From positions 124,001 through 188,000 of the forward strand of contig NZ_LT896716.1 of the NCBI RefSeq assembly GCF_900187405.1: 64,000 nucleotides of DNA. The letters are read 5' to 3'. Under the pieces are notes generated by a model. The model did not search any database and was not told where the DNA came from. It was given only the letters and a program-made list of their open reading frames with translations. This stretch comes from Geobacter sp. DSM 9736. Lineage in GTDB: Bacteria > Desulfobacterota > Desulfuromonadia > Geobacterales > Geobacteraceae. Numbering within the stretch: the stretch's first letter is position 1; every line of letters begins with the position of its first letter. This document shows positions 51,208 to 60,566 of the stretch, piece after piece. A program made the translations under genes and the position numbers.

Positions 51208-51234
51208 TCAAGTATCCGCCTTCACCGGCGATAT
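51208..51234 (+). promoter_or_regulatory. Sigma-28-type promoter before the second chemosensory locus
   Basis: TCAAGTAT-N11-GGCGATAT. The TxAA-to-CGAT distance of 21 bases is the same as in the MCP promoters. Only eight bases separate it from the ATG at 51243. Confidence 0.5.
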
Positions 51235-51242
51235 AGTCATTC

Positions 51243-53306
51243 ATGCATGTTAATTACATCCGGCCAACGCTCGCCGAAGCAACGGGAGACCAGGATTCTT
51301 CCTGTTTTGCGTCTCCATGGGGCCAGGAGCCGGCCGGCAACGGTTATCTCTTCCGCGTTCTGCTGGCAGGGGGCAACGATGAGTTGCGCGCGTTGTTGGA
51401 AACCACGCTCAGCGGCATGAGAGGCGCGCCAATCGAACTTGTCCAGGTTTCGGATATCGACTCCGCCCTGGATTTCCTCCATGCAGGAACGGCGGACGTC
51501 TGTCTTGCGGGGGGATTTCCCGGAGAGGGGCACTCCGGTCTGGATTTCATCCTTCGGGCCGGTGCCGCTTCATGCAGCACTCCCGTCGTTTTCCTCAGTG
51601 AAGACCAATGCCGTGAATCCGTTGCGGAGGCAATGCAGGCTGGCGCGGCGGATTTTCTTGCCGCAGATGAATTGAGCCCATCGCTGCTCGAGCGTTCCTT
51701 CCGGTATGTAATCGACCGCCGCCATCTCCAGGAGGAGATCGGGATGCTTCTTTCGGCTGCCGGTGAGGCTGCCGCGGCCAAGACGGAATTCATGTCCAAT
51801 ATCAGCCATGAGGTGAGGACCCCCCTCAATGCTGTCATCGGCATGATAGACCTCATCCTCGATGACGGCCTCGGAGGCAAGCAGCGTGAAAACCTGATGC
51901 TTGCCAGGTCGGCTGCCACTTCGCTCCTCAAGATGATGGTCAACCTCATCGAATGTTCCTCCGGGGGGGCTGGAAACCTGTCCATCGACAACAGGTATTT
52001 CGACCTACGCCAGCTTCTCGACAACGCGGCTGTTCCCGTCCGGATTGCGACAAACCGGAAGGGAGTGGGTTTCTCGGTCCGAATTGCGCCGGATGTTCCA
52101 TTCCAGCTTTACGGGGATCCGGAACGGCTCTCCCAGATCGTCACGCATCTGCTCGGGAATGCTGTGAAGTTCACCGAATCGGGGGCCATATCTCTGGAAG
52201 TGACGGCCGAGAGCGTGAAGGATACGGAAATCGCCCTGCGCTACACTATCAGCGATACCGGCATAGGCATACCCCGCAGGCGGCTCGCCGAGATTTTCGA
52301 AAACTTTACTCAGGTTGACGGCTCCTCCAGCCGCAGATACGGCGGTATCGGCGTCGGGCTCGGCATCGTCAGGAGCCTCGTGACCCTCCTCGGGGGGAAG
52401 ATATGGGTTGAGAGCGATCCGGGCAAAGGAACTACATTCCACTTCACCACTCGGTTCGGGTTGCCTCATCCGAAACCTGGACGCGGAGCGGCGGTCGAAG
52501 TTACCGGCCCGGCTGCAGTGGCATCCCGTCCCTCCCCTGCGGCGGGTAGAATTCTTGTCGCCGACGACAGCGCCCTCAACCGGATCGTGCTGGAGGAAGC
52601 CCTGAAGAAAGGCGGGTTCCATGTCACTGCGGTGGAGGATGGAAAACAGGTACTTGAGGCACTGGAAACGGAGACCTATGATCTCCTGCTTCTCGACCTG
52701 CAGATGCCGGTAATGGATGGGTACGAGACGGCAACGGCCATAAGGGCTCGGGAAGGTGACGCCGGTTTCCGCATGCCGATCGTGGCGCTCACAGGGAGCG
52801 AGTATCGGCAGGACCGGGAACGGTGCATGCGGGCAGGAATGGACGCATACATCACCAAACCTTTTTGCGACAAGGATCTGCTCGATACCGTCTCCCGATA
52901 CACGTCGAGAGCCGGAGGTCCGGCGGCGCTCGAACGTTTGAGAAAGCACCTGGATATGGATCCCGTTCTGGAAAGCCTTTCGGGAAACATCGACCTCTTC
53001 CTTGAGCTTGTCGCCTATTTTATCCGGGAAGCGCCCCTCCTGATCCAGGAGGCGAAGAAGGCTCTGACTGAGGGGGATGAGCATTGCACCGACCAGACGA
53101 TTCACAAGCTGAAAGGAATGGCCGCGACCATCGGGGCTTCTGCCATAGCGGACGAAGCGTTCCGGGTCCAACTGGCCGTCCGGCGCGGAGATACGGGTTT
53201 CGCACTGACGTCGCTGGAGGGGGTCCGCCTTCTGCTCGACACGATGCGGCCTGATGCACAGGCATCTACTGGCGGAAAAGAGACGATAACCAGCAAAGGA
53301 GCATGA
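51243..53306 (+). CDS. Hybrid histidine kinase: pseudo-receiver, HK, receiver, Hpt
   Basis: A 687-residue protein with no membrane helix. Residues about 36-155 look like a receiver that has Gly90 at the place of the phosphoacceptor Asp (ADVCLAGGFPG). Then HisKA with His189 (SNISHEVRTPLNAVIGM), ATPase domain with DTGIGIP and GGIGVGLGIVRSLV, a complete second receiver (about 437-555; ADDSALNR, LLLLDLQMPVMDG) and a C-terminal Hpt with His621 (HKLKGMAATIG). It could run a full phosphorelay to the CheY-type protein that follows. The start has no ribosome site and lies at the promoter, so the transcript may be leaderless or the real start is inside. Confidence 0.9.
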   Translation: MHVNYIRPTLAEATGDQDSSCFASPWGQEPAGNGYLFRVLLAGGNDELRALLETTLSGMRGAPIELVQVSDIDSALDFLHAGTADVCLAGGFPGEGHSGLDFILRAGAASCSTPVVFLSEDQCRESVAEAMQAGAADFLAADELSPSLLERSFRYVIDRRHLQEEIGMLLSAAGEAAAAKTEFMSNISHEVRTPLNAVIGMIDLILDDGLGGKQRENLMLARSAATSLLKMMVNLIECSSGGAGNLSIDNRYFDLRQLLDNAAVPVRIATNRKGVGFSVRIAPDVPFQLYGDPERLSQIVTHLLGNAVKFTESGAISLEVTAESVKDTEIALRYTISDTGIGIPRRRLAEIFENFTQVDGSSSRRYGGIGVGLGIVRSLVTLLGGKIWVESDPGKGTTFHFTTRFGLPHPKPGRGAAVEVTGPAAVASRPSPAAGRILVADDSALNRIVLEEALKKGGFHVTAVEDGKQVLEALETETYDLLLLDLQMPVMDGYETATAIRAREGDAGFRMPIVALTGSEYRQDRERCMRAGMDAYITKPFCDKDLLDTVSRYTSRAGGPAALERLRKHLDMDPVLESLSGNIDLFLELVAYFIREAPLLIQEAKKALTEGDEHCTDQTIHKLKGMAATIGASAIADEAFRVQLAVRRGDTGFALTSLEGVRLLLDTMRPDAQASTGGKETITSKGA

Positions 53307-53307
53307 G

Positions 53308-53706
53308 ATGAGAACACTGATAGTGGAAGACGATTTTATTGCACGCAGGCTGCTTAAAGAGATCCTCACTCCTCTTGGGGACTGCGATGTTGCAATAAAC
53401 GGCAGAGAGGCCGTCCAGGCCTTCAGGATGGCTCTCGACGACAAGAAACCGTACGATCTGATCACGATGGATATCATGATGCCCGGGATGGACGGACAGG
53501 AAGCGCTGAAGCTTATCCGTGAAATCGAGAAGGAACGGAGCATACCTCCTTCATCCGAAGTGAAGGTCATAATGACGACTGCTCTGGACGATCCGAAGAA
53601 CGTGGTGGAGGCTTATTACCATGGAGGCGCCACCTCATACATCGTGAAGCCTATCAGTAAAGGTAAGCTCATGAATGAAATCAGGGGGTTCGGGCTCCTG
53701 GCGTAA
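53308..53706 (+). CDS. CheY-like response regulator
   Basis: A 132-residue receiver: MRTLIVEDDFIARRLLKEIL, acceptor Asp in LITMDIMMPGMDGQEAL, Thr in VIMTTALDDPKN and Lys in SYIVKPISKGKL. AAGGAG lies before the ATG, one base after the hybrid kinase stop. It is a likely target of the Hpt domain next door and of CheA downstream. Confidence 0.92.
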   Translation: MRTLIVEDDFIARRLLKEILTPLGDCDVAINGREAVQAFRMALDDKKPYDLITMDIMMPGMDGQEALKLIREIEKERSIPPSSEVKVIMTTALDDPKNVVEAYYHGGATSYIVKPISKGKLMNEIRGFGLLA

Positions 53707-53818
53707 GGATATTCCTGAGAGGAGCACCGGAAAATCGATTCAAGTTTTACCGGCTCCCTTCCGAACAGGAAGAACATGTTTGCAGAAACTGTCCTTACAG
53801 AATTTACGAGGGTTATTC

Positions 53819-55615
53819 GTGATACAGGCCGCAAAACGCATAGTCGATGAGGAGCAGGAACGGTTTGAAGATCCGGCGCCCGGATGGGTTGCGCGGTTAT
53901 CGCAGGCAAGCCTGCTCCTGAAAGGTCTTTCGGGTTCCACCGAGGCCGAGTTCCTCGCCATGGGGGAGCGGCTGCACGATTTCCACAGCCGTGCCGCCCG
54001 AATCCTCGATATGTCGAACGAAGTCGTCTGTCTTGTGGCCGGAGATGACGTAATACAGTCCATCGACGGCCTTCAGGACATCCTCCGCATCATGGAGGAG
54101 TACATGGGGCGGGCCGACCATGAGGCGAATGAGGGCTCCTCAACCTTTACGGCCATTCTCGACAGGCTCGAGAAGGTGAGCCAGCCCCTCGCCGGTTTCA
54201 AGAAGATCAACAAATCCCTCAGCGTCCTCGGTATTTCGACAAAGATCGAAAGCGCCCGGCTCGGTCAGAGCGCCGCCGGCTTCGATACCCTCGCCAACGA
54301 TGTTGCAAAGCTGTCGGTTCAGGTCATCGAGAAGTCCGATACCATCAATAAACAGAAAGAGGAGCTCTGTGCCGTCATACGGCAGACGCTCCTCAAGCTG
54401 GTGGACATGTCCGTAAGCCAGCGGCGCAGCATCAGGGAAAGCCTGGAGAAGACCAGCGGCAGCCTGGGAGTGCTGAATGACGTCAATGCGCGATGCGCTT
54501 CGGCGGCTTCCGTCATATCCGGTGTTTCCGCCGAAGTTGCCCAGAGCATCGGCGAAGTTGTTACATCGCTTCAGTTCCACGACATTTCCCGCCAGCAGAT
54601 CGAACATGTCCAGGAGGCCCTCGAAGAGCTTATTCCTCGCCTGCAGCAGGAGGGAGCTTCCCGCGAGCTTATCAAGGAGACGGGGGACGTGTGCGAGCTG
54701 CAGGAGGCGCAGCTTGCCCATGCCCGTGACGAACTCCTCGGTGCTGTGCGGAGCATCGTCATCAATCTCCAGGCCATCGCAAGCCAGGAAGCACATCTCT
54801 CCGACAGGACCCGGGACATTGCTGGTGTCGTCGATCAGGCCGACAGTTCGTTTTTCGCGAGCATGGAGGCCGACATGTCTTTGGTCGGTGGAGCTCTCGA
54901 CAGGAGCGCCGCGGACAACAGGGAACTCGCCACGGCCATGACCCAGGTATCGGGTACGGTTGGGAACATCGCCCGTTTTGTTGGCGACATTGAAAATATC
55001 GGCGAGGAGATAGAGCTGATAGCGCTCAATGCGCAGATCAAAGCGGCACGGACGGGAAGTGACGGTGCGGCGCTCGGCGTTCTAGCCGAAGCGATCCAGC
55101 GCCTTTCCCATGACACGCGCCTGCACACCACCGTGGTTTCGGAGACGCTACGCAGCATTACCGACTTTATTGAAGGGCTGTGCAGCGGGGTGAACGACGA
55201 TGCTTCCCAGATGGAAGCACAGGTGGGCGAGATGGTCGCCGACCTGAAACGGCTGCTCCAATCGCTTCGCGCAATAAACGAGAACCTCTATTCCCTTCTG
55301 ACACGGATGGATGCGGAGGTACAGGCGCTCTCCGGCGACATCGAATGCGCGACCAGGAACATCACCGTAAGCGAAAGCGTCCTGGGCGTTTTGGCCGAAG
55401 CGATAGAGACCCTGCACGGAGTCCTAACCGAGGCCCGCAAGCTTATCCCGGCAGACAGCCGTTCGGGCGAGAGGCTTCGTGAACTGGCCAGCCGCTATAC
55501 CATGCACAGCGAACGGAAGATACATGCAGCGGTTGCCGGCAGTGCTTTCGCTGCAGCGGCCGCCCCGACGGCGGAAGCTGCAGGTGAGTTCGGAGAAAAT
55601 GTAGAGCTTTTCTAG
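53819..55615 (+). CDS. Soluble MCP-like protein with two degenerate tips and a DxxxQ motif
   Basis: About 598 residues of heptad-rich helix with no membrane segment. Segment 1 (about 130-164) LSVLGISTKIESARLGQSAA and segment 2 (about 401-430) ELIALNAQIKAARTGSDGAA both resemble the MCP signalling tip but differ at conserved positions (Gly for Asn, Lys for Glu). Between them LQFHDISRQQIEHVQEAL (Asp255, Gln259) matches the CheZ active-site pattern D-x3-Q in QDLTGQ. The gene lies between two CheY genes with no other CheZ, CheC or CheX nearby, so a CheY phosphatase or array-scaffold role is possible (inference). Start uncertain: GTG at 53819; a well-placed ATG at 53774 is in another frame. Confidence 0.75.
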   Translation: MIQAAKRIVDEEQERFEDPAPGWVARLSQASLLLKGLSGSTEAEFLAMGERLHDFHSRAARILDMSNEVVCLVAGDDVIQSIDGLQDILRIMEEYMGRADHEANEGSSTFTAILDRLEKVSQPLAGFKKINKSLSVLGISTKIESARLGQSAAGFDTLANDVAKLSVQVIEKSDTINKQKEELCAVIRQTLLKLVDMSVSQRRSIRESLEKTSGSLGVLNDVNARCASAASVISGVSAEVAQSIGEVVTSLQFHDISRQQIEHVQEALEELIPRLQQEGASRELIKETGDVCELQEAQLAHARDELLGAVRSIVINLQAIASQEAHLSDRTRDIAGVVDQADSSFFASMEADMSLVGGALDRSAADNRELATAMTQVSGTVGNIARFVGDIENIGEEIELIALNAQIKAARTGSDGAALGVLAEAIQRLSHDTRLHTTVVSETLRSITDFIEGLCSGVNDDASQMEAQVGEMVADLKRLLQSLRAINENLYSLLTRMDAEVQALSGDIECATRNITVSESVLGVLAEAIETLHGVLTEARKLIPADSRSGERLRELASRYTMHSERKIHAAVAGSAFAAAAAPTAEAAGEFGENVELF

Positions 55616-55659
55616 CGACCTGTCGGCCTCTGGAGAGGCGTGAACAGAGGGGGTAACGG

Positions 55660-56016
55660 ATGTCCGATTTTACGGTGACGCATTCGATGTCTGAGGACGG
55701 GGAGGTAAGAGTGGTTACCCTCTCCGGGGAAATGACCATCATGCATGCCGGCGAGCTGAGGGAGACGCTTCTTTCGGCTCTGGCGGGTGAAGGAAAATTT
55801 CGTGTCGATGTTACGGCAGTCACCGATATCGATCTTGCCGGACTGCAGCTGCTGTGTGCCGCTCACAGAGCAGCCGTCGGGGCACGGGGGACAATGACGC
55901 TGAACCGCGAGGGGAACGAAGGGTTTGTCGATGCAGCTCGCGCAGCCGGTTTTCCACGGCATGTCGGGTGCTCCAGGGATACTGAAAAATCCTGTATCTG
56001 GGTTGGAGGTTACTGA
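55660..56016 (+). CDS. STAS-domain protein
   Basis: A 118-residue protein: VRVVTLSGEMTIMHAGELRETL, then VTAVTDIDLAGLQLLCAAHRAA and a last helix. This is the anti-sigma-antagonist type STAS fold; the usual phospho-Ser position is Asp (DIDLAGLQ), as if constitutively charged. The stop shares bases with the next start (TGATG). STAS proteins inside che operons are seen in Geobacter and related groups; the partner is unknown. Confidence 0.88.
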   Translation: MSDFTVTHSMSEDGEVRVVTLSGEMTIMHAGELRETLLSALAGEGKFRVDVTAVTDIDLAGLQLLCAAHRAAVGARGTMTLNREGNEGFVDAARAAGFPRHVGCSRDTEKSCIWVGGY

Positions 56017-56381
56017 TGGCGAAGATAATAATGACAGCCGACGATTCGGCAAGCGTTCGACAGATGGTGAGTTTCACGCTCAAGCAGAGCGGGTACGAGG
56101 TGGTCGAGGCGGTGGACGGGAAGGACGCCCTCCAGAAGCTCGGCAGCCAGAAGGTTGACATGCTCATAACCGACCTCAATATGCCGAACCTTGACGGGAT
56201 AGGGCTGATCAAGGGTGCGCGGGCGCTTCCCGCCTGCAAGTTCATCCCCATCGTCATGCTCACCACCGAATCTCAGGATACCAAGAAGCAGGAGGGGAAG
56301 GCTGCCGGCGCAACGGGATGGATCGTCAAGCCGTTCAAGCCGGATCAGCTCCTGGCTGTGGTAAAGAAGGTGCTCGGATGA
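56016..56381 (+). CDS. cheY: CheY chemotaxis response regulator
   Basis: A 121-residue receiver of typical CheY form: IIMTADDSASVRQMVSFTLK, acceptor Asp in MLITDLNMPNLDG, Thr in VMLTTESQD and Lys in GWIVKPFKPDQL. Overlaps both neighbours by a few bases, so translation is coupled from STAS to CheA. Confidence 0.94.
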   Translation: MAKIIMTADDSASVRQMVSFTLKQSGYEVVEAVDGKDALQKLGSQKVDMLITDLNMPNLDGIGLIKGARALPACKFIPIVMLTTESQDTKKQEGKAAGATGWIVKPFKPDQLLAVVKKVLG

Positions 56382-58480
56382 TGGAAAACCACCGACAGGC
56401 ATTCAAGGAAGAGGCGTACGAACTTCTCGCCGAACTGGAAACTTCCCTCCTCGAGCTGGAAGACAGCCCGCAGGACATGGAAATCATCAGCCGCGTGTTC
56501 AGGGCTATGCACACCATCAAGGGTTCGGGAGCGATGTTCGGTTTTGATGACATAGCGGCCTTCACCCACCAGGTCGAGACGGTCTTCGACACGGTGCGCA
56601 ACGGAAAGCTCGAAGTCACGAAGCGGCTCATCGACCTTACGCTGGCGGCCCGCGACAGGATAAAGCTCCTCCTCGATTCGGCGGACGAACCGGGATCGGT
56701 TGACGAGGCCGCCGGTGAGGCGCTGATAACCGAGTTCAAGGCACTCCTGCCTCAGGCGGAGCAGGGGACGGCTGCGGCGAAGGAGAGTCCTTCCTCCGAG
56801 AATCCGGATCGTGAGGGGGACCTGCCGGCGGTCACCTACCGGGTGCGCTTCAAGCCTATTCCCGGGATTTTCCGCGGGGGCACCAATCCGGTCAGCCTCC
56901 TGAACGAGCTTCGCGAGCTGGGTGAATGCACCGTCATAGCCCAGACGGCCGGCATCCCCCCCATTAAAGAGATGGACCCGGAAGAGTGCCATCTCTCCTG
57001 GGACATCATACTTTCGACCAGCCGGGGGAAGGATGCGATTCTCGATGTTTTCATCTTTGTGGAGGATGATTGCGAGCTGGCCGTTGAAGTCATCGACGAC
57101 GGCGGAAGCGACCGGGAAGGATACAAGAAGCTCGGCGAGATTCTCATCGAGCGGGGAGACATAACGAAGGTGGAGCTGGAGAGCGTTCTTGCCGGTCAGC
57201 GCAGAATCGGCGAGCTGCTGGTCGAGTCAGGGCTCGTGGAACCCGGCAAGGTCCAGTCGGCGCTCCTCGAACAGCAGCATGTGAAAGAGGTCCGGCAGGA
57301 GCGGCAGAGCCAGGAATCGGCCACGAGCATACGTGTTCCAGCGGAGCGGCTCGATACGCTGGTAAATCTTGTGGGCGAGCTTGTGACGGTACAGGCGCGG
57401 CTCAGTCAGATTGCCTCGGTCCAGCGCGAGCCGGGGCTTATGGCGGTAGCCGAAGAGGTGGAGCGGCTGACGGCCGAACTCAGGGACAATGCCCTCAATA
57501 TCCGTATGCTCCCCATCGGTTCGACCTTCAGCAAGTTCAAGCGCCTTGTGCGGGACCTCTCGGCCGAGCTCGGTAAGGAGATCGAGCTTACGACCGAAGG
57601 CGCGGAGACGGAGCTCGACAAGACCGTTATAGAGAAGCTGAACGATCCCCTCGTCCACCTTATACGCAACAGCATCGATCACGGCATCGAATCCCCCGAA
57701 GTTCGCGAAGCCGGCGGCAAGCCGCGTCAGGGTACGGTGCACCTGGCGGCCGTCCACTCGGGAGACAGCGTCTTCATCACCATAAAAGACGACGGCGCAG
57801 GGCTCGACAAGGAGGCGATACGGGCCAAGGCCGTTGAACGCGGCCTGATTCCCGCCACGGCGGAACTCACCGACAAGGAGATTTTCGGGCAGATCTTCGT
57901 GCCGGGGTTCTCGACTGCCAAGGCCGTTACCAGTGTATCGGGACGCGGCGTCGGCATGGATGTGGTGAAGCGGTCGATAGAAGCTCTCCGGGGGAGCATA
58001 GAGCTCTCCAGCAAGCGGGGGGAAGGAACAACGATCACAGTAAAAATACCGCTTACACTTGCCATTATCGAAAGCCTCCTCGTTCGGATCGGCGAAGATC
58101 GGTTCGTCATGCCGCTGGCCATCGTCGAGGAGTGTGTGGAGCTGACCCGCGAGGATGTGGAGCGGGCTCACGGCCGGCACCTTGCCAACGTCCGGGGGCA
58201 GATCGTCCCCTACATCCCGCTTCGCTCGAAGTTCGCGATCCGCGGGGACTCACCCGATATCGAGCAGATCGTCATAACGGAAATAGAAGGAAGACGTGTG
58301 GGGTTCGTAGTTGACGACGTCATAGGCGAACACCAAACGGTCATCAAGTCGCTCGGCCGCATGTACCGCGACATCGATGGCCTCTCCGGCGCAACCATCC
58401 TGGGCGACGGCACCGTCGCTCTGATCCTCGATATTCCCAAGCTGGTTCAGCTGGAAGAGCGTTCCGTGCGCGCGGCATGA
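56378..58480 (+). CDS. cheA: CheA chemotaxis histidine kinase
   Basis: A 700-residue CheA. Hpt with His45 (FRAMHTIKGSGAMFGFDD), a middle domain (about 145-240) with FKPIPGIFRGGTNPVSLLNEL, dimerisation (RVPAERLDTLVNLVGELVTV), ATPase (HLIRNSIDHGIE, DDGAGL, GRGVGMDVV) and CheW-like domain to the end. No receiver. The ATG at 56378 overlaps the CheY stop. It should phosphorylate the two CheY proteins of the operon. No cheW, cheR or cheB lies in this part of the window, so these must be further downstream or elsewhere. Confidence 0.96.
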   Translation: MMENHRQAFKEEAYELLAELETSLLELEDSPQDMEIISRVFRAMHTIKGSGAMFGFDDIAAFTHQVETVFDTVRNGKLEVTKRLIDLTLAARDRIKLLLDSADEPGSVDEAAGEALITEFKALLPQAEQGTAAAKESPSSENPDREGDLPAVTYRVRFKPIPGIFRGGTNPVSLLNELRELGECTVIAQTAGIPPIKEMDPEECHLSWDIILSTSRGKDAILDVFIFVEDDCELAVEVIDDGGSDREGYKKLGEILIERGDITKVELESVLAGQRRIGELLVESGLVEPGKVQSALLEQQHVKEVRQERQSQESATSIRVPAERLDTLVNLVGELVTVQARLSQIASVQREPGLMAVAEEVERLTAELRDNALNIRMLPIGSTFSKFKRLVRDLSAELGKEIELTTEGAETELDKTVIEKLNDPLVHLIRNSIDHGIESPEVREAGGKPRQGTVHLAAVHSGDSVFITIKDDGAGLDKEAIRAKAVERGLIPATAELTDKEIFGQIFVPGFSTAKAVTSVSGRGVGMDVVKRSIEALRGSIELSSKRGEGTTITVKIPLTLAIIESLLVRIGEDRFVMPLAIVEECVELTREDVERAHGRHLANVRGQIVPYIPLRSKFAIRGDSPDIEQIVITEIEGRRVGFVVDDVIGEHQTVIKSLGRMYRDIDGLSGATILGDGTVALILDIPKLVQLEERSVRAA

Positions 58481-58488
58481 TTACCCAT

Positions 58489-58525
58489 GGCAGCACGGCA
58501 GAAGCCGCCGTGCTGCCTCTTTATT
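58489..58525 (+). terminator. Rho-independent terminator after cheA
   Basis: Stem GGCAGCACGGC (58489-58499) and GCCGTGCTGCC (58507-58517), followed by TCTTTATT. Confidence 0.85.
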
Positions 58526-58581
58526 ATCTTTCCTCCTCACAGTTCGCTTCTTCCCTCCTACTGTATTAAATTTATCAAGAA

Positions 58582-58608
58582 TAAAGTCCCGCCATTCAAT
58601 GCCGATGA
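58582..58608 (+). promoter_or_regulatory. Sigma-28 (FliA)-type promoter
   Basis: TAAAGTCC-N11-GCCGATGA, a near-perfect match, about 104 bases before the MCP at 58713. Confidence 0.8.
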
Positions 58609-58712
58609 ACAAGATATCAGCATGCTGATTATTTTCCGATTTTTTCACTGCCCCTGCGGCAGCAGGTCCTTAGCCTGAAGGATTTATCCCCTCGTTAAAT
58701 GAAGGAGACATT

Positions 58713-60326
58713 ATGGCAACAATCAAATCGAAACTTATGGCAAACGTGGCTGTTGTAATCGTAGGCCTCGCAGCGATTGTGGGATTAATCTTCAGCGACC
58801 TGAAGCAGATGCAGGCACTTCAGGAAGAGGTGGCCAGGCGCGCGGCAGACGCCATACGGGCCAAAGAAGCCTCCATGGGTGGTATGGCCTTGTATCAGGT
58901 AGCGGCTGATGCCGCTATAAACCGTGATCTGGCGCAGACCGAGAAGAATTGGGCCGACAGGAAGGCCAAAGTCATCGAGGATATCGACACAATGATCGCA
59001 GCGGCGGACACCCCGGAGGAGAAGAAGCTGGCCGAAGGGGTGAAAAGAGCTGTCATGGAGGCGGCGGCGCTGTTCGAGGGAAAGATGCTACCTCTTCTCG
59101 GCACCACTGACGGAATCACTCCGGAAATGCGGGAGCTCGATGGCCGGCTCGATGAGCTGGTCCGCATTGTCGAAACGGACTCCGGCAAGGTGGTTTCCTC
59201 TCTTGAAAAGGAGCTGAGAACAGCCGACGAAGAATTCGACGCCGAAGTGCGGAACACGATAAAGAAATCCCTCCTCATCGGTCTGATCGCTGTACTATTC
59301 CAGGCAGGGCTGGCCGCCTGGCTCATCCGCAGCATCCTAAGGCCGATAAACTCGATGGTCGCACTTCTGAGAGACATGGCCGAGGGAGAAGGGGACCTGA
59401 CTAAACGGCTGGATGATACGGGGAAGGATGAAATCGCCGTGGCCAGCAGCTGGTTCAACACATTCATCGGCAAGATCCGGGAAATCGTCGGTCAGGTTGA
59501 ACATACCTCCACACAGCTGGCCTCCGCGGCTACCCAGATGCAGACCGCTTCCGAGCAGATCGCCACGGGGGCCGAAGAAGTTGCCTGTCAGACCGGAACG
59601 GTAGCCACCGCCAGCGAGGAGATGGCCGCCACTTCAGGTGAAATCGCGCAGAACTGCATGTATGCGGCCGAAGGCGCCCGGGTTGCCAGCGGTGCGGCCG
59701 AAAGCGGTTCCGACGTAGTCCGCCGCACGGTTGACGGGATGCAGAGAATCACCAGCCGGGTACACGAGAGTGCCATGACGGTCAGGAGCCTCGGTGACAG
59801 GAGCGACCAGATCGGCGCGATTATCGGCACCATAGAGGATATCGCGGACCAGACAAATCTTCTGGCCCTCAATGCAGCAATCGAAGCGGCACGGGCGGGA
59901 GAGCAGGGGCGGGGCTTCGCCGTTGTGGCCGATGAGGTAAGGGCACTTGCCGAGCGCACTACAAGGGCGACCCGGGAAATCGGCGAGATGATCAAGTCGA
60001 TCCAGCAGGAAACAAAAGCTGCGGTAAGCGCCATGGAGGAGGGGGTACGCGAGGTGGAAGCGGGTACGGAGGATGCGGAGAAATCGGGTCGGGCGCTGGC
60101 CGAGATACTCGAACAGATCAATGCGGTGACACAGCAGGTGGCGCAGATTGCAACAGCCGCCGAGGAGCAGACGGCCACCACCGGGGAGATCACCAGCAAC
60201 ATCCAGCAGATCACGGAAGTTGTGCAGTCCACCGCGAAAGGAGCCATTGATTCCGCCGGCGCCGCCGCTCAGGTAAACAGCCTGGCGGGGGAATTGCATT
60301 CCCTGGTCCGCCGTTTCAGGGCGTGA
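58713..60326 (+). CDS. Methyl-accepting chemotaxis protein
   Basis: A 537-residue receptor. Transmembrane helices at about 8-28 and 188-208 enclose a small four-helix periplasmic domain ([20 protein letters not shown]). HAMP and signalling domain follow with the tip [27 protein letters not shown] is before the ATG. It is the closest paralogue of the frameshifted gene at 47489. The ligand is unknown. It is transcribed from its own sigma-28-like promoter. Confidence 0.95.
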   Translation: MATIKSKLMANVAVVIVGLAAIVGLIFSDLKQMQALQEEVARRAADAIRAKEASMGGMALYQVAADAAINRDLAQTEKNWADRKAKVIEDIDTMIAAADTPEEKKLAEGVKRAVMEAAALFEGKMLPLLGTTDGITPEMRELDGRLDELVRIVETDSGKVVSSLEKELRTADEEFDAEVRNTIKKSLLIGLIAVLFQAGLAAWLIRSILRPINSMVALLRDMAEGEGDLTKRLDDTGKDEIAVASSWFNTFIGKIREIVGQVEHTSTQLASAATQMQTASEQIATGAEEVACQTGTVATASEEMAATSGEIAQNCMYAAEGARVASGAAESGSDVVRRTVDGMQRITSRVHESAMTVRSLGDRSDQIGAIIGTIEDIADQTNLLALNAAIEAARAGEQGRGFAVVADEVRALAERTTRATREIGEMIKSIQQETKAAVSAMEEGVREVEAGTEDAEKSGRALAEILEQINAVTQQVAQIATAAEEQTATTGEITSNIQQITEVVQSTAKGAIDSAGAAAQVNSLAGELHSLVRRFRA

Positions 60327-60352
60327 CCGCTTCGAGTCTAAATTCTTCATCA

Positions 60353-60385
60353 GGCAGCTTTCCCATCCGGAAAGCTGCCTTTTTT
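60353..60385 (+). terminator. Rho-independent terminator
   Basis: Stem GGCAGCTTTCC-CATCC-GGAAAGCTGCC followed by six T. Confidence 0.94.
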
Positions 60386-60449
60386 GTTGGCCTTCCTTTG
60401 CCCCGCGGTTTGTGTACGAGAAAATAGAAATGCGTTTGTTCATATATAT

Positions 60450-60476
60450 TAAAGTTATTCACCGGTGAGACGATGG
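60450..60476 (+). promoter_or_regulatory. Sigma-28 (FliA)-type promoter
   Basis: TAAAGTTA-N11-GACGATGG, same spacing as the others, about 90 bases before the MCP start at 60567. Confidence 0.7.
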
Positions 60477-60566
60477 GAAAACAGGTATGAAGTCCATGGA
60501 GACAATGGGCGGGCTTCCTGTCCTTCAGACATTACTCTGGTGGTTACTATGGAAAACGGAGGAAGT

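Noticed and set aside
52005-53570. 521-codon open frame on the minus strand
   Set aside because: Antisense to the hybrid kinase, which has all kinase, receiver and Hpt motifs. The product has no recognisable fold.
58487-58678. 63-codon frame after cheA
   Set aside because: It covers the cheA terminator and the sigma-28 promoter and has no ribosome site.
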